Shown: positions 16,940 to 27,013 of the stretch, piece by piece | Numbering within the stretch: the first letter of the stretch is position 1 | How the letters are laid out: each line of letters begins with the position of its first letter | Assembly: GCA_014138645.1 (NCBI GenBank) | Contig: JACJIB010000006.1 | Span: forward strand, 389,258-453,257 | Length of the DNA stretch: 64,000 nt | Reading direction: 5' to 3' | Source of the DNA: Methylorubrum thiocyanatum | GTDB lineage: Bacteria > Pseudomonadota > Alphaproteobacteria > Rhizobiales > Beijerinckiaceae | The notes under the pieces: model-generated | Told to the model about the DNA's origin: nothing | The model's database searches: none | The model's input: the letters and a program-made list of their open reading frames with translations, nothing else | Translations under genes and position numbers: made by a program

Positions 16940-17704
16940 ATGTCGTCGGCATCGCTCGCCCTGTCCGAACCCCGCCGTCCGGCGCCCCTGATCGCCAGCG
17001 CCCTGTTCCTCAGCGAGACGGTCGAGGGCCTCGACGACGGCGCCGGCTTCCTCGACGGGCTCACCCCCGCCGAGATCGCCCGGGTGCGCGCCGCCGGCCG
17101 CCCCGTCAGCCTCGCGCCGGGCGAGAGCGTGTTCACGCAGGGCCAGCCGCACGAGGGGATCTTCCTGATCGAGGAGGGCCGGGTCCGGGTATTCTATTCC
17201 GGTCCGTCGGGCCGGCAGGTGACGCTGGCCTATTGGACGCCGGGCCACTTCATCGGCGGCCCGAGCATCTACGGCGGCGGTTGCCACCAATGGTCGGGCA
17301 CGGCGATCGAGCCGGTGCGGGTCACGGTTCTGTCGAGCGCGACCCTGCGCGGGCTGATCCGCCAGATGCCGGGCTTCGCGCTCTGCCTCATCGCCGCTCT
17401 GGAGGCCAAGGGCCGCTGCTACACCGCCATGGCGCAGATGCTCGGCACGCGCTCGGTGATCGAGCGGCTGGCGCAGTTGCTGCTCAACCTCGGCGACCTC
17501 TACGGCAGTTCGGAGAACGGCACGGTGATCATCCGCCGCCGCATCACCCACGACGAACTCGCCGCCCTCGTCGGCTCGACGCGGCAATGGGTGACGATGA
17601 TGCTCAAGCGCTTCCAGCGCGAGGGCATCGTGTCGATCGACGCCGCGCATATCCGCCTGCTGCGGCCGGGACGGCTGCAGGAGATCGTCCTGACGGAAGG
17701 CTAG
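16940..17704 (+). CDS. Crp/Fnr-family transcriptional regulator
   Basis: A 254-residue regulator. A cyclic-nucleotide-binding-type beta-roll (GESVFTQGQPHEGIFLIEEGRVRVFYSGPSGRQ...) is followed by a dimerisation helix and a winged HTH at the C-terminus (RRRITHDELAALVGSTRQWVTMMLKRFQREGIV). No FNR-like N-terminal cysteine cluster is seen, so oxygen sensing by an Fe-S cluster is unlikely; a small molecule or other cue is expected. It is divergent from the ABC importer and next to the PPOX gene, and probably controls the importer and perhaps the AprA-like operon. ATG at 16940 removes a long unlikely upstream extension. Confidence 0.88.
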   Translation: MSSASLALSEPRRPAPLIASALFLSETVEGLDDGAGFLDGLTPAEIARVRAAGRPVSLAPGESVFTQGQPHEGIFLIEEGRVRVFYSGPSGRQVTLAYWTPGHFIGGPSIYGGGCHQWSGTAIEPVRVTVLSSATLRGLIRQMPGFALCLIAALEAKGRCYTAMAQMLGTRSVIERLAQLLLNLGDLYGSSENGTVIIRRRITHDELAALVGSTRQWVTMMLKRFQREGIVSIDAAHIRLLRPGRLQEIVLTEG

Positions 17705-17873
17705 CCGGACAGGTCCAGGGCCGATGCCTCGGAGCGCTCGGTTCGGGCCGTCATGGCGCCGCCGGTGCCGAGGTCTCGACCGATACGACCGGCAACGCCA
17801 ACCCCGCGCCGGTCTTTGCGGCTGCAACCGCCCAGGCTAAGCCGTCCGGCGGCGTGAGGGGGGATTGCGAGCG

Positions 17874-18494
17874 ATGGCGGCTGTCCGGACGATCGCGGAG
17901 CTGGAGCGCATCTACGGCGATTTCGGTGCCGTCGGCGAGGCATCGACCGCGAAGGTCGCCGACCACATCACGCCGCATTACCGGCGCTTCATCGAGGCAG
18001 CGCCCTTCCTCGCCCTGGCGACGTCCGGTCCCGGCGGCCTGGACTGCTCGCCGCGCGGCGACGTTCCGGGCTTCGTGCGCATCGCCGATCCCCGGACGCT
18101 GCTGCTGCCCGACCGGCGCGGCAACAACCGGATCGACAGCCTGCGCAACGTCGTCGAGGACCCGCGGGTGGGACTGATGTTCCTGGTCCCCGGGGTCGGG
18201 AACGCCATGCGGGTGAACGGCCTCGCGTCGATCGAAGACGATCCTGCCCTGTGCGCGTCCTTCGCGGTGGCGGGCAAGGCGCCGCGGACGGTGATGGTGA
18301 TCACGGTCCGGGAGGTCTACTTCCAGTGCGCCCGCGCCCTGATCCGCTCCGGCCTCTGGCGAACGGAGAGCCACGTCGATCCCGGGTCGCTGCCGACGCC
18401 CGGTCAGATCCTGGCCGAGATGAGCGACGGCCGCGTCGGCGGAGCGGCCTACGACAGCGCCTGGGCCGAGCGGGCGCAGCGGACCCTCTGGTAA
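17874..18494 (+). CDS. PPOX-class FMN-binding flavoprotein
   Basis: A 206-residue protein of the pyridoxamine 5'-phosphate oxidase-like split-barrel family. Typical parts are FLALATSGPGGLDCSPRGD, the dimer/FMN-binding DRRGNNRIDSLRNVVEDPRVGL, and a C-terminal CARALIRSGLW segment, which places it near the MSMEG_1061-type subfamily of FMN proteins. Such enzymes carry out diverse FMN or F420 redox reactions; no substrate can be assigned. It follows the Crp/Fnr gene by about 170 bases on the same strand and converges on the HEAT-repeat gene. ATG 17874 follows a G-rich site (GAGGGGGGA). Confidence 0.85.
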   Translation: MAAVRTIAELERIYGDFGAVGEASTAKVADHITPHYRRFIEAAPFLALATSGPGGLDCSPRGDVPGFVRIADPRTLLLPDRRGNNRIDSLRNVVEDPRVGLMFLVPGVGNAMRVNGLASIEDDPALCASFAVAGKAPRTVMVITVREVYFQCARALIRSGLWRTESHVDPGSLPTPGQILAEMSDGRVGGAAYDSAWAERAQRTLW

Positions 18495-18533
18495 CGGGAC
18501 CGCCGCCGGCCGGCGCGGCTTCCCCGGCGCCCT

Positions 18534-19493
18534 CTACGCCGCCAGCCGCGCAAGCGCCCAGCGCGCGGTCTTGCGCACGTCCGGGTCGGGATCGTTCGCG
18601 ACACCCTCCAGCCCCGCCCGCGCCGCCGGATCGGCGATCTCCCCGAGCGCGGCGGCGGCTTCCTTGCGCAGGGAGGCCATGTCCTCCGACAGGGCCGCGA
18701 CCACCGTCGGCACGGCGCGGCGGGCCTTGAGACGGCCGAGGCTGCGCAGCGCCTTCTGGCGAACCTGCCAGGTGGCGTCATCGAGCGCCGCGATCAGGAC
18801 CTCGGCGCTCTCCGATGCCCCGACCCGTCCGAGCGCCTCGGCAGCGGTCTCGCGCACGCTCCATTCGGGGTCGCGCAGCGCGCCCGCGATCGCCTCGACG
18901 GCGCTGTTGTGGCGGGAGAAGGCGAGGCCGCCGACCGCGGCGCGGCGCACCTCGGCATCCGCGTCGCGGGTCGCGGCGATGAGCGAGGGCAGCGCCTCCT
19001 CCCGCTTCAGGTAGGCGATGACGCCGACGCCCTGCGCCCGCACCGCCGGCTCGGGGTCGCCGAGCGCCGCGACGGCAGGTCCGAGCGCCTCGGGCAGCCT
19101 GAGGCCCCGCAGGGCCCGTAGGGCGGCCGCCCGGACGAAGGCGTCGGCATGCCCGGCGAGCGGCAGCAGCGGCGCGCCGGCGCGAACATCCTTCAGCTCG
19201 GTCAGGCTCTCGGCGGCGGCCGCCGCCACCGTCCGGTCGGGATCGGTGAGCGCAGCCGCCAGCGCCGCCGCCGTGTCGGGGCCGTCGAAGCCGGCGAGAG
19301 ACAGAGCCGCCTGCCGCCGCACATCCGGGTCGGAATCGGCGGCCGCCCGGGCAAGGGGGGGCACGGCCTCCGGGTCGGCGGTCTCGGCGAGCGCGAGCAC
19401 CGCGACCCGGCGCACCGCCGGATCGGCATCGTCGAGGCCGCGGGCGATCTCGGCGACGTCGCCGAAATCCTCGAACGGATCGGTGAAGGGCAT
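18534..19493 (-). CDS. HEAT-repeat (PBS lyase-type) protein
   Basis: A 319-residue protein built almost wholly from about ten ~30-residue HEAT-like repeats (for example DADPAVRRVAVLALAETADP, DSDPDVRRQAALSLAGFDGP, DPEWSVRETAAEALGRVG, NDPDPDVRKTARWALARL). There is no signal peptide or catalytic motif. Such proteins act as scaffolds or maturation/lyase factors. It is the last gene of the DUF971-flavoprotein-ferredoxin operon, starting only 5 bases after the ferredoxin stop. A structural or assembly role for that redox complex is the natural inference, not demonstrated. Confidence 0.9.
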   Translation of the reverse strand: MPFTDPFEDFGDVAEIARGLDDADPAVRRVAVLALAETADPEAVPPLARAAADSDPDVRRQAALSLAGFDGPDTAAALAAALTDPDRTVAAAAAESLTELKDVRAGAPLLPLAGHADAFVRAAALRALRGLRLPEALGPAVAALGDPEPAVRAQGVGVIAYLKREEALPSLIAATRDADAEVRRAAVGGLAFSRHNSAVEAIAGALRDPEWSVRETAAEALGRVGASESAEVLIAALDDATWQVRQKALRSLGRLKARRAVPTVVAALSEDMASLRKEAAAALGEIADPAARAGLEGVANDPDPDVRKTARWALARLAA

Positions 19494-19498
19494 CGGGC

Positions 19499-19732
19499 TC
19501 ACCGCAGCAGGTAGGGGATCTGGACGGTGACGGCGCCGGTCGGGCAGTCGGTCTCGCAGGGCATGCAGTACCAGCACTCGTCGTACTTCATGTGTGCCTT
19601 GCCGGTGAGGTCGCTGATCCGCAGCACGTCGAGCGGGCAGACATCGACGCAGACCGTGCAGCCCTTGTCGGCGATGCATTTCTCGGCGTCGACGGTGACC
19701 GGGACCGTGCTGGGCTGGTGGGCGAGAGGCAT
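19499..19732 (-). CDS. Two-cluster [4Fe-4S] ferredoxin, AprB-like
   Basis: A 77-residue ferredoxin with two cysteine sets: Cys19, 25, 28, 32 (CIADKGCTVCVDVCP) and Cys53, 56, 59, 63 (CWYCMPCETDCP). The spacing of the first set and the aromatic CWYC motif recall the beta subunit of adenylylsulfate reductase, but it lacks that subunit's C-terminal tail (about 150 residues in AprB). It lies 15 bases after the flavoprotein gene and 5 before the HEAT gene, with AAGGAGAT before its ATG. It most likely passes electrons to or from the flavoprotein. Confidence 0.92.
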   Translation of the reverse strand: MPLAHQPSTVPVTVDAEKCIADKGCTVCVDVCPLDVLRISDLTGKAHMKYDECWYCMPCETDCPTGAVTVQIPYLLR

Positions 19733-19747
19733 CGGGATCTCCTTGGC

Positions 19748-21490
19748 TCAAGCCTGCCGGCGGACGCGCTGGCGGTCGTAGGCGCCGCGCTCTTCCGCTT
19801 CGATCGGCACGATGTAGGGGGTGACCGGCCGCTTCTCGCTGACCATGCGCCCGTCCACCTTCCGCAGGATCGTGTGGCAGAACCATTCCGCGTCGTTCTT
19901 CTCGGGGAAGTCGGTGCGGTTGTGGTAGAGGCCCCAGCGGCTCTCGGTGCGGTAGAGCGAGGCGTGGGCGGCCATCTCGGCGCAGTCGAGGATCGAAGAC
20001 GCCTCCAGCGCGCGCATCAGTTCGTGGCTGTCGCGGGCGACCATGCGCGTCTCCAGATCCTCGCGGATCTCGGCGAAGCGCCGCTGCCCGATCTCCATCT
20101 TCGCCGTCACTTTCGGCGGCTGCAGGTAGTCGTTGACGAAGCGGCGGGTCTTGTACTCGATCTGGTTGGGAGGGATGCCGTCCTCGCGCCGGGTCGGCGC
20201 CAGCACCCGCGCGCGCTCGCGGGCCACCGCCTCGGCGTCGATCTCCGGCAGATCGATCTCCCCCGCGCGGTCGATGGCGTGCTCGCCCGCCACCGCGCCG
20301 TTGGTGAAGGCCCCCAGCATGTAGTTGTGGGGGACGTTGGCCATGTCGCCGGCCGAATACAGGCCGGGCACGGTGGTGCGGGCGAATTCATCGACGAACA
20401 CGCCCGACGCGCTGTGGCCGGAGCAGAAGCCCACCTCCGAGATGTGCATCTCGACCATCCGCTGGCGATAATCGGTGCCGCGGTTCTCGTGGAAGCGTCC
20501 GCGCGAGGGCCGCTCGACCTTGTGCAGGATCGTCTCGATCTCCGAGACCGTGTCGGCGTGGAGATGGTCGAGCTTGAGGAAGACCGGGCCGTTGCCGCTC
20601 TGAAGCTCGTTGTAGAATTCCTGCATCATCTGGCCCGACCAGTAGTCGCACTCGATGAAGCGGTTGCCGGCGCTGTTGGCGGTGTAGGCGCCGAACGGAC
20701 CGGCGACGTAGGCGCAGGCCGGACCGTTATAGTCCTTGATCAGCGGGTTGATCTGAAAGCATTCGAGGTTCGCGAGTCCGGCGCCTGCGTGATACGCCAT
20801 CGCATAGCCGTCGCCGGAATTGGCGGCGTTCTCGTAGGTGCCCCACAGATACCCCGAATGCGGCAGGCCGAGCCGCCCGGCCGCGCCCAGGCACAGGATC
20901 ACCGCCTTGGCGCGGATCACGAGAAACTCGGCGGTGCGGGTGTTGACCGCCACCGCGCCGGCCGCCGCGCCGTCCGGGGCGTTGAGAAGGCGGGTCGCCA
21001 TGAAGCGGTTCGAGATCAGCACCTGCGCCTTGCGCAATTGCCGGTAGAGCGCCTTCTTGACCGTGTCGCCATTGGGCATCGGCAGCACATAGGTGCCGAG
21101 ATGGTGCACCTTCTTGACGTCGTAATCGCCGTTGCCGTCGCGCTGGAAGCGGATGCCGAAGCGGTCGAGTTCCTGGATGATCTCGAAGCAGCGCTCGGCG
21201 TATTTGTAGACCGGCGCCTGATCGCAGATGCCGTCGTTGGCGATGGTGATTTCCTTCGTATACTGCTCCGGCGTGGCGTAGCCGGGGATGACGGCGTTGT
21301 TCAGCCCGTCCATGCCCATGCTGATTGCGCCCGAGCGCTTCACATTGGCCTTCTCCAACAGGATCACCCGGGCCGCCGGGTTGCGCAGCTTGGCCTTCAG
21401 CGCCGCCATCGGCCCGGCGGTGCCGCCGCCGATCACCAGCACGTCGCAGGCGACCTCCGAGGTCGCATCCTGAATCGCGTCCTGACCCAT
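19748..21490 (-). CDS. FAD-dependent oxidoreductase, FRD/SDH/AprA superfamily
   Basis: A 580-residue flavoprotein of the fumarate reductase/succinate dehydrogenase/APS reductase superfamily. The FAD-binding motif VLVIGGGTAGPMAALKA is at about residues 17-33, the capping region lies in the middle, and GLYSAGDMANVPHNYMLGAFTNGAVAGEHA is the second FAD contact; a C-terminal helical domain follows. With the AprB-like ferredoxin next to it, it looks most like adenylylsulfate reductase alpha, yet it is shorter and no sulfate-activation genes (sat, aprM, dsr) are nearby, so the substrate is unknown. ATG 21490 follows GAGGGAGG; GTG 21505 overlaps the preceding stop and is an alternative. Confidence 0.9.
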   Translation of the reverse strand: MGQDAIQDATSEVACDVLVIGGGTAGPMAALKAKLRNPAARVILLEKANVKRSGAISMGMDGLNNAVIPGYATPEQYTKEITIANDGICDQAPVYKYAERCFEIIQELDRFGIRFQRDGNGDYDVKKVHHLGTYVLPMPNGDTVKKALYRQLRKAQVLISNRFMATRLLNAPDGAAAGAVAVNTRTAEFLVIRAKAVILCLGAAGRLGLPHSGYLWGTYENAANSGDGYAMAYHAGAGLANLECFQINPLIKDYNGPACAYVAGPFGAYTANSAGNRFIECDYWSGQMMQEFYNELQSGNGPVFLKLDHLHADTVSEIETILHKVERPSRGRFHENRGTDYRQRMVEMHISEVGFCSGHSASGVFVDEFARTTVPGLYSAGDMANVPHNYMLGAFTNGAVAGEHAIDRAGEIDLPEIDAEAVARERARVLAPTRREDGIPPNQIEYKTRRFVNDYLQPPKVTAKMEIGQRRFAEIREDLETRMVARDSHELMRALEASSILDCAEMAAHASLYRTESRWGLYHNRTDFPEKNDAEWFCHTILRKVDGRMVSEKRPVTPYIVPIEAEERGAYDRQRVRRQA

Positions 21491-21501
21491 CGCCGCCTCC
21501 C

Positions 21502-21801
21502 TCACGCCGCCGCGCCGTCGGCAAGAGCCCGCAGGTAGGGCCAGGGAAAGATCCCGCGGTCGTGTCCGTCGGAGAAGACGAGGTTCACGGCGTAGGCACC
21601 GACCGGCACGACCCCGGTGATCGCGATGTCGTGCGGCAGGGCAGGGGGAAGCCCGTCGATCCCGGCACGCACCGTCTCGGCGCTGCGGCTGTGGGCCCGA
21701 AGCGTCGCGGCCATCAGGCGGGAGGCCGTGCCGTCCTCCCAGATCACGTCGAGGCGTCGGCGCTCTTCCGTCAGCCTGATCTCGCGCGGGGTCGCCGCCA
21801 T
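21502..21801 (-). CDS. DUF971-domain protein
   Basis: A 99-residue protein with the DUF971 fold, the small domain also found at the N-terminus of gamma-butyrobetaine hydroxylase (REIRLTEERRRLDVIWEDGTASRL ... VGAYAVNLVFSDGHDRGIFPWPYLRAL). Stand-alone DUF971 proteins often sit beside Fe-S carrier or redox genes. It is first in the operon with the AprA-like flavoprotein, which starts about 11 bases later. The ATG at 21801 is preferred over 21831 because GAGGAGG lies 7 bases upstream of it. The biochemical role is unknown. Confidence 0.85.
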   Translation of the reverse strand: MAATPREIRLTEERRRLDVIWEDGTASRLMAATLRAHSRSAETVRAGIDGLPPALPHDIAITGVVPVGAYAVNLVFSDGHDRGIFPWPYLRALADGAAA

Positions 21802-22066
21802 CTTCGTCCTCCTCGACGCTGGCCCAGGCACCGAACAGGCGGGCCCGACCTCCGCGGTTAGACCGCCACGGCGAGGACGATTGAAGAAACTAATTGCCTG
21901 CCGTTCGCGGCGGCCGCCCTGGCTGCGGCGGCGTCACTCCAGCGGGTCGCCGGAGCGCCTCGCGGCGAACCCTGGCGTTCCCGGCACCGGCGTGCGGGTT
22001 CAAGATCACGCCACCGGCCTTGCCCTTCGTTGAGCTCGCGGTCCTGTGGGCCTATGGATCAACGCC

Positions 22067-24103
<2,037 letters not shown>

Positions 24104-24421
24104 CGCACTCACGCCTCCGACACCTTCATGCCGGCGAGCCGGGTCTAGGTCGGCGTCCACTCCGCGACGGACGTCCTGGCCGGCGGATGCGTCGGCTCGG
24201 CTTGGGCTGTGCTGTGCTGGATCGTGGCATTGCGCCTCCAGCGCTGCGGCCAGGTCGAGCAACCCGGTGGCAGGCCCAACCGGACGTGCCGCGGGACATG
24301 GCAACCGACAGGCTGACCGCCGATCCGGCGAGCGGCCGGTCGGCTGGCCCAGGCTCGCCGCACCGGCCGACCGGCGTGGGGCTCGGCCGATCGCCGCAGC
24401 GTCAGCGAGGCTCAGTCGCCA
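24104..24421. other. Intergenic gap, no gene recognised
   Basis: About 320 bases between the convergent YgiQ and chromate transporter genes. I see no ORF with a ribosome binding site, no repeat and no RNA gene. Confidence 0.5.
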
Positions 24422-25831
24422 TCACACGAGCCCTGCCAGGCGCAGAGCCATGCCCGCCGCAGCACAGGCCGCGAGCGTCTGGATCATGCCAAGCTTGAAC
24501 CTGAAGACCGCCATCACCGCCGCGGCAGCCAGGGTGAGCGCCCAAGGGTTGAGGCTCGATGGGATCGGCACGTCGAACCGGAGCGGCCCGACCGTCATCG
24601 GTCGCGTCTGGGCGAAGATGGTGTGCAGGGCGAACCAGACGGCAAGGTTGAGGATCACCCCCACCACCGCGGCGGTGATGGCCGAGAGCGCCGCCGCGAG
24701 CGCCCGGTTGCCGCGCAGGCGCTCGACGTAAGGGGCGCCGACGAAGATCCAGAGGAAGCAGGGCGCGAACGTGACCCAGGTGGTGAGCAGACCGCCCAGC
24801 GTCCCGGCGACAAGCGGAGGCAGGGCGCCCGGATTGCGGAAGGTTGCCATGAAACCCACGAACTGGGTGACCATGATCAGGGGCCCTGGCGTGGTCTCGG
24901 CCATGCCAAGGCCGTCCAGCATCTCCCCGGGCCTGAGCCAGCCGTAATGCTCCACCGCCTGCTGGGCGACGTAGGAGAGCACCGCGTAGGCGCCCCCGAA
25001 CGTCACCATCGCCATCTTGGAGAAGAACACCGCGACGTGGCTGAAAACATCGTCCGGCCCGAGGGCGAGGATGAGGGCGGCGACCGGCACCAGCCAGATC
25101 GCGCCCCAGGTCAGCAGCCGCCGCAGAGTAGGCCCGGCCGCAGCCCGCTCCTGCGGAAGCTCGTGGTCGTCGAGCAGGAAGGGGCCTTCGAGGACCTTGC
25201 CACCCCCGCCATGCCCTCCGGCCTTGAACTGCGGCAGCCGGGCTCGACCGCCGAGATAACCGATGACGCCCGCCGCCAGAACGATCAGCGGAAAGGGCAC
25301 GTCGAAGAAGAAGATGGCCACGAACGCCGCCGCCGCGAGCCCGACCATCACGGGCCCCTTGAGCGCCCGCTGGCCGATGCGGATCACGGCCTGCAGCACG
25401 ATGGCGAGCACGGCGGCCTTCAGGCCGAAGAACAGGCCGGCGACGAGGCCCACATTGCCGTAGAGCGCGTAGACCCAGCTCAACGCCATGATGGCGACGA
25501 CCCCCGGCAGGACGAACAGCCCGCCCGCGACGAGGCCGCCACGGGTCCCGTGCATCAGCCAGCCGACATAGGTGGCGAGCTGCTGCGCCTCGGGGCCGGG
25601 CAGCAGGGTGCAGAAGTTCAGGGCGTGCAGGAACCGGTTCTCGGAGATCCACCGCTTCTCCTCGACGAGGATGCGGTGCATCACGGCAATCTGCCCGGCC
25701 GGGCCGCCGAAGGAGAGCGCGGCGATGCGCGCCCAGACCGGAACGGCTTCGGCCAGGGTCACGGGCAACGGCGCTTCCTGGGCGGCCGCGCCGGGCTCCG
25801 GCGCGGTCTGGATGCGTATGGTCGCGGCCAT
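24422..25831 (-). CDS. chrA: Chromate transporter, two-domain CHR protein
   Basis: A 469-residue inner-membrane protein of the CHR family, which exports chromate using the proton gradient. It has two homologous halves, each with the CHR signature: FGGPAGQIAVMHR ... LLPGPEAQQLATYVGW in the first, and FGGAYAVLSYVAQQAVE ... ETTPGPLIMVTQFVGF in the second, joined by a cytoplasmic Gly/His-rich linker (AGGHGGGGKVLEG). ATG 25831 has GGGAGAGAG upstream and lies 2 bases after the ChrB stop, so the pair is coupled. Confidence 0.95.
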   Translation of the reverse strand: MAATIRIQTAPEPGAAAQEAPLPVTLAEAVPVWARIAALSFGGPAGQIAVMHRILVEEKRWISENRFLHALNFCTLLPGPEAQQLATYVGWLMHGTRGGLVAGGLFVLPGVVAIMALSWVYALYGNVGLVAGLFFGLKAAVLAIVLQAVIRIGQRALKGPVMVGLAAAAFVAIFFFDVPFPLIVLAAGVIGYLGGRARLPQFKAGGHGGGGKVLEGPFLLDDHELPQERAAAGPTLRRLLTWGAIWLVPVAALILALGPDDVFSHVAVFFSKMAMVTFGGAYAVLSYVAQQAVEHYGWLRPGEMLDGLGMAETTPGPLIMVTQFVGFMATFRNPGALPPLVAGTLGGLLTTWVTFAPCFLWIFVGAPYVERLRGNRALAAALSAITAAVVGVILNLAVWFALHTIFAQTRPMTVGPLRFDVPIPSSLNPWALTLAAAAVMAVFRFKLGMIQTLAACAAAGMALRLAGLV

Positions 25832-25833
25832 GG

Positions 25834-26664
25834 TCAGGCTCTCTCCCAGGGCTTGTTGGTGGGCCAGTTGTGCGTCTCGGCGGTGGCGTCGCGGCACCAG
25901 CGGTAGAAGGCGTCGTAGAGGAGCATGCCGGCGTCGAGTTGCTGCAGGTCGTCGGTGTAGATGCGCGACAGGCCGAGCGAGGCCGCGAGCAGGCCGGCCG
26001 CCTCCGGCGCGAGGTTGGGTCGGCCGGTGTCGGCCCCGCGCACCAGCGTGGCGAGATGCAGGAGCGGCGGCGTGGCGAGGCCGAACGCCTCGACCATGAC
26101 GTCGAAGGTGCAGAGCTCGCCCCTGTGGCTCCAGACGACGTCCGGGTCGTCGAGATCGAAGGGGGCTGCCCGGAAGCGCTCGGCCACGCCGAGGACCTCC
26201 GGGGCCGGCACGAACAGGAAGACCGCGTCGGGGTCGACGAAGCGGCGGATGAGCCAGGGGCAGGCGATGCGGTCAACCTTCGGCCGCGCCCGCGTCACCC
26301 AGACGGTGCGGCCCTGCGCGTCGCGGTCGGGCAGCGTGTCGGCCGGGACCATCGGCAACCCGGCCGCCGCCCAGCCGAGCAGGCCGCCCTCCAGGGTCTC
26401 CGCCCCGACGCCGGCGCTTCGCAGCCACGCGGCGACGCCGTGGGCGTGCCGGTGGCCGTCCGTGCAGACGATGACGGCGGACCGACCGCGCAGGGCCGAT
26501 GCCCACTCGGCCGGACGCGAAGGGGATCGGACGAGGGAGCCGGGGACGTAGCGCGGGTCGGTTTCGAACGCGTCGTGCGTGCGCACGTCGACGACGACCG
26601 GCCCCCCCGGGGTGCCGATCAGGCGCGCAAGCTTCTCGACGGAGATGGTGTTGGGCACGGGCAT
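25834..26664 (-). CDS. chrB: Rhodanese-ChrB fusion, chromate resistance protein
   Basis: A 276-residue protein with two domains: an N-terminal rhodanese-like domain (VVVDVRTHDAFETDPRYVPGSL ... AVIVCTDGHRHAHGVAAWLRSAG, with the CTDGHRH loop holding a candidate active-site Cys) and a C-terminal ChrB domain (VDRIACPWLIRRFVDPDAVFLFV ... ELCTFDVMVEAFGL ... DAFYRWCRD). ChrB senses chromate or supports its reduction and regulates chrA in other bacteria. The ATG at 26664 has AAGGA 6 bases upstream; 26682 is an alternative. It is the promoter-proximal gene of a chrB-chrA pair. Confidence 0.92.
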   Translation of the reverse strand: MPVPNTISVEKLARLIGTPGGPVVVDVRTHDAFETDPRYVPGSLVRSPSRPAEWASALRGRSAVIVCTDGHRHAHGVAAWLRSAGVGAETLEGGLLGWAAAGLPMVPADTLPDRDAQGRTVWVTRARPKVDRIACPWLIRRFVDPDAVFLFVPAPEVLGVAERFRAAPFDLDDPDVVWSHRGELCTFDVMVEAFGLATPPLLHLATLVRGADTGRPNLAPEAAGLLAASLGLSRIYTDDLQQLDAGMLLYDAFYRWCRDATAETHNWPTNKPWERA

Positions 26665-27013
26665 GACGCGTCCTTGCAGCAATTGCAGGCGGGACGCGAT
26701 TCTTCGGCCGGAGCCTCGTCGGGGGATCGCTCCCCGAAGCCTCCATTCATCGCCTCCGGCCCCGCCCTGTCAAGGCGGGGCGACCGCACCGTGACCCGCT
26801 TCATCCTCGCGGCAACCGCGTCCCCGGTGTAGAAGGCGTCGCGAACGGTGGCGAGGCTGGTACGTTCCAGTCCAGGAGGCGAGAGACCCGTCGGCCATAG
26901 GGCGGCCAGGCTCCCGCGACGATGACCAAGCTTGGTGACGATGCGGGACCACGACGAACGATGCGAGCGACCGGGGCGAGAAGCGCGACCCAACTTTGCT
27001 TGGCCGACGCGGA
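26665..27013. other. Divergent promoter gap chrB / histidine kinase
   Basis: About 350 bases that must contain both promoters. I found no clear operator palindrome, ORF or RNA gene. Confidence 0.45.

Noticed and set aside
19748-21490. Calling the flavoprotein adenylylsulfate reductase alpha (aprA)
   Set aside because: Family and ferredoxin partner are similar, but it is shorter, the ferredoxin lacks the AprB tail, and no sulfur-oxidation or sulfate-reduction genes are nearby. The symbol would overstate the evidence.
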